Shown in pieces: positions 7,927-15,460 of a stretch of DNA of 33,886 nt (its first letter is position 1; each line of letters opens with the position of its first letter). A program made the translations under genes and the position numbers. The stretch is from contig JADGBM010000023.1 in assembly GCA_015231515.1 (NCBI GenBank), forward strand, positions 1-33,886. The letters are read 5' to 3'. Under the pieces are notes generated by a model. That model was not told where the DNA came from. It made no database searches and worked only from the letters and a program-made list of their open reading frames with translations. This stretch comes from Desulfobulbaceae bacterium. GTDB taxonomy: Bacteria > Desulfobacterota > Desulfobulbia > Desulfobulbales > VMSU01.

Positions 7927-9037
7927 TCGTATAAAACCTCAACGATTGAGTAAATTGCTGCAGCGGTTGGTAGACATCTACAGCCCTTCAGGCAAAGAGG
8001 GTGATGTACTTGATTTCCTGAAAGGCTATTTCAAACGGCGCAACCTGCCGGTTATTGTTCAACCAGTTGACGATGATCGTTACAACCTCATTTTGTCCCC
8101 TGTAACCAAAGATATTAAGCTTGCCTTCATTGGTCACATCGACACAGTGCCTGCCCCTGATCTCGACAGCTACTGTTACAGTGAACTGGGGGATACTGTC
8201 AAGGGGCTGGGTGTGGCTGATATGAAAGGTGGCTGTGCTGCAATGATTGAAGCGTTTTTGACTTTCCTGGAGGCAGGAAATTCACAAGCTCCTATTGCGC
8301 TCTGTCTTGTTGTCGGAGAAGAGGAGAGCGGTGACGGTGCTGAAAAGCTGATGAGAGCCTATCATTTTCCGTGGGCCGTCATTGGTGAACCAACGGATAT
8401 GGCGCCCTGTCTGCAATCTTACGGCTATGTCGAAATACAGCTTACAGCTAAGGGCACAAGGCAGCATGCATCGGTGGCCAAGCGTCGCCAGAATGCCATA
8501 GAAGTTATGCTCCAGACAATTTTACGCCTCACCCATCATCTGGAATTAAAATACCCTCATGTAACCTATAATATCAGGGATCTTTTTAGTTCTCATTCCG
8601 GTTTTGCTGTGCCGGAGCGAAGTGAAGCGTGGCTTGACCTGCACGTGCCGCCGGGCATGGACATTGGCGAGATTCTTCTCGATCTGGAGGGCATTGCGAT
8701 GGCCAAAACAGAAAAACTTAACGGTATTGAGATCGTGTTTCGGCGTGTTACTATAGCTGCAGGGTATCAGTTGCCCGAGAAAGAAGCGGTTGTTGAGACA
8801 ATGAAAAGCATTTTTAAAAATCACGGCATCCAGTGGTCTTCTTCAGCCTTTAGAAGTCACTCGGATGCTAATCAGATATGGGCATCGGGGGTCAAGCCGA
8901 TCATTTTAGGGCCAGGCCAATTGGAACAGGCCCATTCGCATGATGAGTCTGTTTCATTTAAGCAGGTCTGTCAGGCGGCTGAAATTTATCTTGATCTCAT
9001 GTACGCGATGGTGAAGGATGGTAGTGATGCCTCATGA
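7916..9037 (+). CDS. M20 family metallohydrolase (ArgE/DapE-like deacylase)
   Basis: A 373-residue zinc hydrolase of the M20/ArgE-DapE-CPG2 family. The metal and catalytic residues are in place: His74 and Asp76 in FIGHIDTVP, Asp102 in GVADMKGG, Glu135 and Glu136 in VVGEEES, Glu158 in IGEPTD, and a late His in QAHSHDES. A dimerisation lid domain at about 170-285 separates the halves. The length fits acetylornithine deacetylase or succinyl-diaminopimelate desuccinylase, but no lysine or arginine biosynthesis genes are nearby. The start overlaps the upstream acetyltransferase gene by 11 bases, pointing to a shared function in adding and removing an acyl group. The precise substrate is not assigned. 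Confidence 0.85.
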   Translation: MPNNRIKPQRLSKLLQRLVDIYSPSGKEGDVLDFLKGYFKRRNLPVIVQPVDDDRYNLILSPVTKDIKLAFIGHIDTVPAPDLDSYCYSELGDTVKGLGVADMKGGCAAMIEAFLTFLEAGNSQAPIALCLVVGEEESGDGAEKLMRAYHFPWAVIGEPTDMAPCLQSYGYVEIQLTAKGTRQHASVAKRRQNAIEVMLQTILRLTHHLELKYPHVTYNIRDLFSSHSGFAVPERSEAWLDLHVPPGMDIGEILLDLEGIAMAKTEKLNGIEIVFRRVTIAAGYQLPEKEAVVETMKSIFKNHGIQWSSSAFRSHSDANQIWASGVKPIILGPGQLEQAHSHDESVSFKQVCQAAEIYLDLMYAMVKDGSDAS

Positions 9038-9074
9038 AATTGATGTTTAATGCTGAGAGTAAGGAGATGGACGG

Positions 9075-9980
9075 ATGATGGACTTAAGATGCTTCAGGTA
9101 CGGTACGATAGTTATTATTTCTCTCTTTTTTCTTGTCTGTAGCCGTCCCGGCATTTCTCACAGTAAGGATAATTTTATTATTGGTCTTATTCCCGAGATG
9201 AACGTTTTTAAGCAGCAGCAGCGATTTCAGCCTCTTGCCGATTATCTGTCGGAAAAAATTGGAGTTAAGGTTGAACTTTCAATGCTGAGTCGATATGGTA
9301 ACATTGTACAAAGACTCAAAGAGGCCAAGGTTGATGCAGCCTTTCTCGGGTCGTTTACAGGGGCGCTGGCAATTTCACAATTAGGGGTTGAACCGCTTGT
9401 CAGACCGATTAATCTAAACGGAACCTCAACCTATCACGGCCATATTTTTGTTAGAAAGGATAGTGGTATACAAACCTTTGAGGAGATGAGGGGTAAGACC
9501 ATGGTTTTCGTAGAACGGGCAACGACTGCCGGCTATATTTTCCCTCTTGCCTATATTAAACGTCACGGAGTTACTGATTATACTACCTTTTTCAACGAGT
9601 ATTTTTTCTCTGGCAGTCATGATGCCGCAGTTGATGCAGTATTTAAAGGTCAAGCTGATATTGGTGCCGCTAAAAACACCATCTTTGATTTTTACATGGA
9701 GAAAAACCCAAAAGCTAAGGACGAAATAGTTATACTCGCCAGTTCACCAAATGTTCCCTCAAACGGCCTTTGTGTAATTCCGACTTTAGATAAGGAGTTA
9801 AAGTATAAAATAAAGAATGCTCTGCTCGAATTAGATACCAATCCGAAAGGAGCTAGTGTACTAAAAAAACTACGAGCGATTCGCTTTGTAGAAACCCGCA
9901 AAGAAGACTACCTGCCGGTTACAGTTCTTTCATCTGAGGCGGAAATCAGCCTGAAAGAGTATCAATACATAAACAGATGA
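9075..9980 (+). CDS. PhnD-like periplasmic phosphate/phosphonate-type binding protein
   Basis: A 301-residue exported binding protein with a signal peptide of about 30 residues (hydrophobic GTIVIISLFFLVCS, predicted cleavage after ISHS). The mature part follows the PhnD/SsuA/THI5-like pattern: LIPEMNVFKQQQRFQPLADY, DAAFLGSFTGAL, then FVRKDSGIQTFEEMRGKT and ADIGAAKNTIFDFY. ATG 9075 has AAGGAG eight bases upstream. There are no ABC permease or ATPase genes next to it; instead it overlaps the histidine kinase gene by four bases (ATGA). It therefore probably presents a ligand to the kinase sensor rather than feeding a transporter. The ligand could be an oxyanion such as phosphate, phosphite or phosphonate. 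Confidence 0.85.
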   Translation: MMDLRCFRYGTIVIISLFFLVCSRPGISHSKDNFIIGLIPEMNVFKQQQRFQPLADYLSEKIGVKVELSMLSRYGNIVQRLKEAKVDAAFLGSFTGALAISQLGVEPLVRPINLNGTSTYHGHIFVRKDSGIQTFEEMRGKTMVFVERATTAGYIFPLAYIKRHGVTDYTTFFNEYFFSGSHDAAVDAVFKGQADIGAAKNTIFDFYMEKNPKAKDEIVILASSPNVPSNGLCVIPTLDKELKYKIKNALLELDTNPKGASVLKKLRAIRFVETRKEDYLPVTVLSSEAEISLKEYQYINR

Positions 9981-11446
9981 AACGACTGATCATCATATCA
10001 TTTGCCCTGATTTTTGGGATTTTCTCTTTAGGATCAGGTGTTTTTGTCTACAACATCTATACCACCTCAAATAATCTGCATAGCCTGATTGGTATGCACG
10101 AAATTGAGGATATCCGCCATGAGCTTTTCTTCAGTGTGCAGAAAGTGCAAACCTATGTCCATGCGCCAGGCATAATTTTTTCAAAACATCTTGATGAGAT
10201 CATTTCAAGTGCGGCAATGCTCGATAATGCAATCGGCCGTTGTCATGAATGTCACCATAGGGAGGATGTAAAGGCCGAAATTAATGCTACCCAGCAATTG
10301 GTTGATACCTTTGAAGAACAGCTCAGCTATTTGATTACTATGATTGCTGATAGCGATCGAAGAACTGCTATGCAATACAAAGTTTCCAACCTTGGCAACA
10401 CAATTCTCGATCAGGTGCAGAGTATGATCAAACGGGCGGGGAGCACCGTTCAGCAACGGACGGACGAGGCACTTGCACTGCTTAACCGTATATATCCTCT
10501 CCTTGGTGTAACAATTCTGACAACGTTTCTTCTCGCCCTGTATGTAGCCAGGTTTCTTACTCTGAGGATTACACAGCCAATTGACGCACTTGTTGATGCT
10601 TCGCGTAAACTTTCTGATGGCAATTGGGGGTACCAGAGTGAATTTAAGGCTACAGGGGAATTTGCTGAACTGGTGAACTCTTTTAACACCATGAGTTTCT
10701 CGCTGGCCACCAAGAAAAAACAGATTCAACAGCAGGTTGAAGAGTTAAAAAATACCCAGAAGCAGCTTGTTGAGGCGGAAAAACTGACTGCCATAGGAAC
10801 GCTTGCCGGCGGCATTGCCCACGACTTCAATAATATTCTTTGCGGCATGATTGGTCACCTTGCGCTGCTACGAAACTATATTGCCCCTGATGATAAAAAA
10901 CAGGCAATAATCAATACTATTGAAACTGCCGGATTCAGGGCAGCTGATCTTATTAAGCAGTTATTGGCTTTTGCACGACATAAATCTATTGAGAAAAAGG
11001 CTGTTGATATCAATCAGTGTGTGAATAATGTTTACGAACTGATCAAACATTCAATCAGTAAAACAATTACGACCAACATTTCTTTGTCCAGATCGGTTTC
11101 TTGTGTCATTGGAGATCATACCCAGCTTGAGCAGGTGGTAATGAACCTGTCTATTAATGCCCGTGATGCTCTGCAAGATAAAGGTACAATTTCGATCAGT
11201 ACTGAACAAGTTACTGTGGACGAACAATCTTGCACGAATCATCCTGATGCACGTCCCGGCGACTACATTAAACTTGAAATTTCAGATACCGGCGCAGGTA
11301 TAGATGATGACGTTTTGCCCAGAATTTTTGAGCCTTTTTTCACCACCAAAGGGGTTGGAGAGGGTACAGGCCTCGGCTTGGCTATGGTTTACGGAATAAT
11401 AAAAGGCCATGATGGTTTCTGTTTGATTGACAACACCCCAGGCTAA
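9977..11446 (+). CDS. c-haem sensor histidine kinase, cut from its receiver domain by an in-frame TAA
   Basis: A 489-residue membrane kinase. TM1 is about residues 4-26, the periplasmic sensor 27-170, TM2 about 172-193, then HAMP (196-245), a coiled coil, HisKA with phospho-acceptor His282 in GGIAHDFNN, and a HATPase domain with [23 protein letters not shown] and [11 protein letters not shown]. The periplasmic part contains Cys89-His-Glu-Cys92-His93, a CxxCH c-type haem attachment motif. The frame stops with TAA (11444-11446) just after DNTPG, where relatives continue as PG-x-GTxFxxYLP. The missing strand and a receiver domain follow directly in the same frame. The gene overlaps the binding-protein gene by four bases. 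Either a hybrid kinase with a nonsense mutation, or a kinase lacking only its final strand. Confidence 0.85.
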   Translation: MKRLIIISFALIFGIFSLGSGVFVYNIYTTSNNLHSLIGMHEIEDIRHELFFSVQKVQTYVHAPGIIFSKHLDEIISSAAMLDNAIGRCHECHHREDVKAEINATQQLVDTFEEQLSYLITMIADSDRRTAMQYKVSNLGNTILDQVQSMIKRAGSTVQQRTDEALALLNRIYPLLGVTILTTFLLALYVARFLTLRITQPIDALVDASRKLSDGNWGYQSEFKATGEFAELVNSFNTMSFSLATKKKQIQQQVEELKNTQKQLVEAEKLTAIGTLAGGIAHDFNNILCGMIGHLALLRNYIAPDDKKQAIINTIETAGFRAADLIKQLLAFARHKSIEKKAVDINQCVNNVYELIKHSISKTITTNISLSRSVSCVIGDHTQLEQVVMNLSINARDALQDKGTISISTEQVTVDEQSCTNHPDARPGDYIKLEISDTGAGIDDDVLPRIFEPFFTTKGVGEGTGLGLAMVYGIIKGHDGFCLIDNTPG

Positions 11447-11449
11447 GGT

Positions 11450-11911
11450 GTGAGCTTCAAGGTATACCTGCCGGCTTCAGAGGGAACTAAGGTTGCCGAT
11501 AGAGTTCTTCTTGATACAGACACGCGCAAAAATGATGCAACTATTTTGATAGTTGATGACGAGGCAATTATCACCAGTATGCTGGTTGATTATCTTAAAA
11601 GCCTTGGCTATAAGACCATGCTGGCCACTAATGGAATAGAGGCCGTTGCGATTGTGGCTGAGCATAAGGATGCGATTGATATTGTTATTCTTGACATTAA
11701 TATGCCGCTAATGGATGGTTGCGAGGCCTACGCAAAATTTATTGAGATAAAGCCGGATATTAATGTGCTTGTTTCAACTGGTTATGTCAGCAGTTGTGAA
11801 ACCCAGGAAATACTCCAGAAAGGGGCGAAGGGCTTTATTCAAAAACCTTTTAAGATGGATGAGATAAAGGGTAAAATTAGCACGATTTTGAGAAGTGATA
11901 CTCAGGCATAA
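11450..11911 (+). CDS. Receiver domain, C-terminal part of the split hybrid kinase
   Basis: This 153-codon frame begins with GVSFKVYLPASEG, the last strand of a HATPase domain, which shows it is the continuation of the preceding kinase and not a free-standing gene. Residues about 28-150 are a response-regulator receiver: ILIVDDEAII with the acidic pair, phospho-acceptor Asp82 in VILDINMPLMDG, the Thr in VSTGY and Lys in FIQKPF. It is in the same frame as the kinase, separated only by the TAA codon and one glycine codon. GTG 11450 is the only nearby start and has no ribosome binding site, so separate translation would be weak. If the TAA is an error or read through, the full protein is about 644 residues. 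Confidence 0.8.
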   Translation: MSFKVYLPASEGTKVADRVLLDTDTRKNDATILIVDDEAIITSMLVDYLKSLGYKTMLATNGIEAVAIVAEHKDAIDIVILDINMPLMDGCEAYAKFIEIKPDINVLVSTGYVSSCETQEILQKGAKGFIQKPFKMDEIKGKISTILRSDTQA

Positions 11912-12017
11912 CGAAAAGTATCACTTTATACCCTGCTACGGCCGTATAATTTTATGGGCCTGCCGCAGGATATGCTCATCAATTGTTATTTCCATTTCAC
12001 CGGCATTTTTTAAATTA

Positions 12018-12671
12018 ATTGCCAATATTAATATTTATCTCATGGATGGCAAACTTTCCAACCAGACGCAGAAGCTTCTTTCTGAGGCAGAAAAGGCTTC
12101 CATCCGGGCACAAGATCTCACCCAACAACTGCTCACTTTTTCAAAGGGTGGTGACCCTGTTAAAAAAACATCCTCAATTTATGAGATCATTAAAGATTCT
12201 GCCAATTTTATTCTGCATGGCAGCAGTGTCTCATGCCAGTATGAGATTGCCGATGACCTTTTGTGTGCTGAAATTGACACAGGCCAGATAAGCCAGGTCA
12301 TCCAGAACCTTATACTTAATGCAAAACAAGCAATGCCGTCAGGTGGCATCATTAAAGTGAGTTGTGTCAATACGACTTCTGTACCCAATAGCGGATTACT
12401 GCCTGATAACAGACCCTATATAAAAATCGATATTACTGACCAGGGTGTTGGTATCGATAAAAACATCATAGATAAGATATTTGACCCATATTTTAGTACC
12501 AAGAAAGATGGCAGTGGTCTTGGCCTTGCTATCGTTCACTCAATCATTGCCAAACACAACGGACATATTTCAGCCCATTCAGAGTTGGGTGGGGGGACAG
12601 TTTTTACTGTTTTTCTTCCTGCTGTAGAAGCAGCAGAGACGAAGGTTCACCTGTGCTTTATGACGGACTAA
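12018..12671 (+). pseudogene. Decayed histidine kinase fragment lacking the H-box
   Basis: From about 12018 the frame resembles the second half of a HisKA domain and a whole HATPase domain: IYLMDGKLSNQTQKLL, LTQQLLTFSKGGDPV, VIQNLILNAKQAMPSGG, ITDQGVGIDKN, FDPYFSTKKDGSGLGLA and GGGTVFTVFLP. The GGIAHDFNN helix with the phosphorylatable His, expected about 20 codons before IYLMDG, is missing; the upstream codons (SPAFFKLIANINI) look like an internally deleted version. No credible start or ribosome binding site is present; ATG 12042 would give 209 residues. It lies right behind the receiver fragment but in a different frame, so it is a second kinase module, probably inactive as an autokinase. 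Its end overlaps the convergent gene by four bases. Confidence 0.75.
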
Positions 12672-13549
12672 ATGAGCCAATTTGAGTATTCTTGACCGAA
12701 TTGGTCCTTCAATCGACGTGTTACCAGTTCCTGATGGGTATTCTTTTCATGATTGTTAGCAGCTTTATCAATAGCATGTTCAGCAACTGATGTTACGAGT
12801 GGCGTGAGCCGAGGGTTTTTCGTTACTGTTTTTTCAACTTCGTTGAACATCTGTTTTGCAGTTTTATTTCTGTTGTGAGACCTATCGCTTCTGGAAATAT
12901 ATTTCTGGTTTTCGTCTGATTCGTAATTCTTCTGATCTGTCTTGGCCATATGCTCCTGCTGATCCCGTTTATTTAAAAAATCGATGAACTGTTGCCATTG
13001 AGCCTGTAGGGCTTTTGAGGCCATATCTTCTTTGTTGAGTTCATTTTTCTGCATTGACGCAAAAACATCATCAAGCAACAGGTCCTGCATGTCAGGCATT
13101 GGATGTGGCCCTTTCAGGTAGTTGCTAATGGCAGTAGTTTGAGAAAAATTAGCCTCAAGTCTGGCAATAGTTCCCATGTCCCCAATGGCCATAGCTCCTG
13201 CTATAGCTTCATTGGTGTCTCCGGTATAAAAATCGTCGGCAATTGTTGTTAATTTGTCCAGGAGGGTCGTGAGATCTGCGAGCTCCTGCTCATTTAAATC
13301 TCCTTCAACGGTGAAGGAAAATTTCTCAACTGTCACTTCTTGGGCCAGGGATCTCTCAATACTTTCATAACTGCTCATCTGCTGACGGGATTTTTCTAAG
13401 ACACCGCTTTGGATGGTAATCTTGTCGCCCTCCTTAGTCAGGAGAGTTATATCTGCTGCTTTGCTGTTTGAGGCGTTAAGCTGTTGCTGCCATTGTGATT
13501 GATTGGCTAATGGCGGTGTGTAAAGAGAAGATGAAAGTGCAGTTTTCAT
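12668..13549 (-). CDS. Hypothetical protein, possibly DUF5610-like
   Basis: A 293-residue soluble protein that I cannot name with confidence. The start is taken at the fifth codon of the longest frame because GGAG lies six bases before that ATG. The N-terminus is polar and Gln/Asn-rich, then comes a strand-like block EKFSFTVEGDLNEQELADL followed by a helical stretch with repeated acidic residues, and a C-terminal third rich in Lys, Asn and Gln. This layout resembles proteins annotated DUF5610 in flagellated proteobacteria, but that is memory of pattern only. It has no signal peptide, membrane segment or cysteine. The gene stands alone between the decayed kinase and the divergent acetate operon. 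Confidence 0.7.
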   Translation of the reverse strand: MKTALSSSLYTPPLANQSQWQQQLNASNSKAADITLLTKEGDKITIQSGVLEKSRQQMSSYESIERSLAQEVTVEKFSFTVEGDLNEQELADLTTLLDKLTTIADDFYTGDTNEAIAGAMAIGDMGTIARLEANFSQTTAISNYLKGPHPMPDMQDLLLDDVFASMQKNELNKEDMASKALQAQWQQFIDFLNKRDQQEHMAKTDQKNYESDENQKYISRSDRSHNRNKTAKQMFNEVEKTVTKNPRLTPLVTSVAEHAIDKAANNHEKNTHQELVTRRLKDQFGQEYSNWLI

Positions 13550-13652
13550 ATTTGTCTCCATGTTTTATGAGTTCTACGGCTTATTCTGCTGATCGGTTCA
13601 GAAAACCAAAAGCATTAAATTTATTTTTTTTTGGTTAATCTGGCAGGCTAAT

Positions 13653-13682
13653 TTGACTTTTTTATTAAGGAAGGCATATACT
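13653..13682 (+). promoter_or_regulatory. Sigma70-type promoter of the acuC operon
   Basis: TTGACT at 13653-13658 and TATACT at 13677-13682 are separated by 18 bases; each box differs from consensus at one position. The first gene starts 60 bases downstream at 13742. The upstream DNA is A/T rich, including a T9 run near 13622-13632. No operator palindrome is obvious. Confidence 0.6.
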
Positions 13683-13741
13683 TAACTGTAATTTGTTTAT
13701 GACGGCTTTTAGTACCTTAAAAACAGCTTGCCTGGAATTAG

Positions 13742-14713
13742 ATGACCAATTTTCGTAATTTTACAGTAATTGATCACTGTCAATTTGATGCTCACGATAT
13801 CGGCAGTGGAACGCATCCTGAAAGCCCCGATAGATTGGGTGTTATTCGTAGTCGACTTAAAGGCAGTATTCTCAAAGATTTTATTACTCAAGTTGAAGCC
13901 TCCACGGTTGATAGGGATATATTCCTAGCCGTGCATGATGATGCCTACCTCTATCGATTTGAAGAGGCTGCCTTATCCGGAAATCTTGATATCGATCACT
14001 CCGATAATCAGATCTGTTATGAATCTTTTGACGTTGCCATGCTGTCTGCTTCGGCGGGTGTAAACGCTATAGATTTAATTGAAAGCAACAGGGCGAAGAC
14101 GGTATATTGCAATATTCGTCCGCCGGGACACCATGCGGAACGTAAAGCGGCACTTGGCTTTTGCTTTTTGAATAATTCATTGGTTGCGGCGCGTTACTGG
14201 CAGAAAAAATATCAGAAAAGAGTCTTTGTTATTGATTGGGATGCACATCATGGCAATGGCATTCAAAGTGGTGTTGAATCCGACCCGGATATCTTCTATG
14301 TCAGTATACACGAACACCCGACATTTAGTTTCCCTGGCACCGGTTATGCCGAAGAAGTTGGAGTTGGTGAGGGAAAAGGCACAATTTTGAATATTCCTCT
14401 GCCGCCTGGTGCGACAGACGAGATGGTTATACGGGCATTAAATGAAAAAGTAGCCCCGGCTCTGAAGAAATTCAAGCCGGAGGCGATTGTCGTTGCAGCG
14501 GGTTTTGACGGTCACCAGCTCGATGATATGAGCGCTTTATGCTACAGCACGAACCTGTATGCGCAACTTGGGGTCTACATGAATGTTTGGGCTCAACAGT
14601 ACTGTGGCGGAAGAATCGTCTCAATTCTTGAAGGTGGGTATCATCTTCAAGCTTTAGCTGCCAGTGTTGAAGCATATCTTGCCGGTCTTAGTGCAATTGA
14701 TACCAATAAATAG
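13742..14713 (+). CDS. acuC: AcuC-like histone deacetylase family protein
   Basis: A 323-residue zinc-dependent deacetylase of the arginase/deacetylase fold. The catalytic set is complete: tandem His130-His131 in RPPGHHAE, zinc ligands Asp167 and His169 in DWDAHHGNG, zinc ligand Asp256 in GFDGH, and Tyr300 in LEGGYH. Bacterial members remove acetyl groups from lysines (AcuC on acetyl-CoA synthetase in Bacillus) or from acetylpolyamines. The next gene is AcuB-like and the two after that make acetyl-CoA enzymes, one with an acetyltransferase domain. This context favours a role in reversible acetylation of acetate-activating enzymes. It is the first gene behind the promoter at 13653 and ends in TAG just before the next ribosome binding site. 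Confidence 0.88.
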   Translation: MTNFRNFTVIDHCQFDAHDIGSGTHPESPDRLGVIRSRLKGSILKDFITQVEASTVDRDIFLAVHDDAYLYRFEEAALSGNLDIDHSDNQICYESFDVAMLSASAGVNAIDLIESNRAKTVYCNIRPPGHHAERKAALGFCFLNNSLVAARYWQKKYQKRVFVIDWDAHHGNGIQSGVESDPDIFYVSIHEHPTFSFPGTGYAEEVGVGEGKGTILNIPLPPGATDEMVIRALNEKVAPALKKFKPEAIVVAAGFDGHQLDDMSALCYSTNLYAQLGVYMNVWAQQYCGGRIVSILEGGYHLQALAASVEAYLAGLSAIDTNK

Positions 14714-14722
14714 GAGAATGCT

Positions 14723-15382
14723 ATGTACGTCACGAACTATATGACAACTCCAGCCGTTACAGTTCTGCCGGATGCTTTAATGTCAAGGGTCCGCAGCCTG
14801 GTTAAGGAGAATCATTTCCGCCATATTCCCATAGTCGATGCCAATAATGTTCTTCTGGGAATGATCACTGATCGTGATATCCGTTCAGCATACCCTTCAA
14901 CGGCTGTGCATGACGACAATTATGCACGTGAACTTGAAAAAATTGATAACACGAAAGTTAAAGAGGTGATGAGCCGTGATGTTGTTGCGCTTAATGAGTT
15001 TTCGACCTTGGACGATGCGCTTATTTTGCTGGATGCAAAAAAGGTAGGGGCAATGCCGGTGCTTAACAGCGACGGTACTGTTATCGGAATATTCTCTATC
15101 CGCGACCTGCTCCAGGCTTACCGAAGAATCTTTGGACTTGGGGAACGAGGTGGCGCTCTTGTTGCGGTGAAACCTGACGGTAAACCGAGACCGTTAACCA
15201 GGATTTCGCATATACTTGAGGAACATAAAATTCACTTCAGCCGATTAGTGCGATCGAAGGGCAAGGGAAACTCTGATCCTGAGACCATCTATGTGCGTGT
15301 CAACACAATGAATATCCGTGCTGTCCACGTTGCACTTGAAGAAGCGGGTTTTACAATTGAACAGTTAAAACCGCAAAGCTGA
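14723..15382 (+). CDS. acuB: AcuB-like CBS-CBS-ACT regulatory protein
   Basis: A 219-residue protein with two CBS domains (about 1-60 and 78-135), each opening with a motif like MTTPAVTV or MSRDVVALN and ending in GMITDRDIR or GIFSIRDLL, followed by an ACT-like domain (about 145-215). This is the AcuB architecture. CBS pairs bind adenosyl ligands such as AMP, ATP or S-adenosylmethionine, so it may report energy charge to the acetate enzymes. AGGAG lies eight bases before the ATG, and only nine bases separate it from the deacetylase gene. In Bacillus, AcuB is encoded with AcuA and AcuC. The function of AcuB itself is not firmly known. Confidence 0.85.
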   Translation: MYVTNYMTTPAVTVLPDALMSRVRSLVKENHFRHIPIVDANNVLLGMITDRDIRSAYPSTAVHDDNYARELEKIDNTKVKEVMSRDVVALNEFSTLDDALILLDAKKVGAMPVLNSDGTVIGIFSIRDLLQAYRRIFGLGERGGALVAVKPDGKPRPLTRISHILEEHKIHFSRLVRSKGKGNSDPETIYVRVNTMNIRAVHVALEEAGFTIEQLKPQS

Positions 15383-15460
15383 ACTATACTGTCAAATTTG
15401 TAGTTGTGTCTGCATGTTAATCGTCAAACTGGTTTTAAATTTAATGGTACTTTAATCCTA

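Noticed and set aside
9075-9980. A phosphonate ABC transport system
   Set aside because: Only the binding protein is present; it is coupled to a kinase gene rather than to permease and ATPase genes.
10205-10729. A 174-codon frame on the minus strand inside the kinase gene
   Set aside because: Lies opposite a well supported coding region and shows no domain or start signals.
15404-15460. TTG start adding 19 residues to the ADP-forming synthetase
   Set aside because: The extra residues do not resemble the family, whose conserved start matches ATG 15461.
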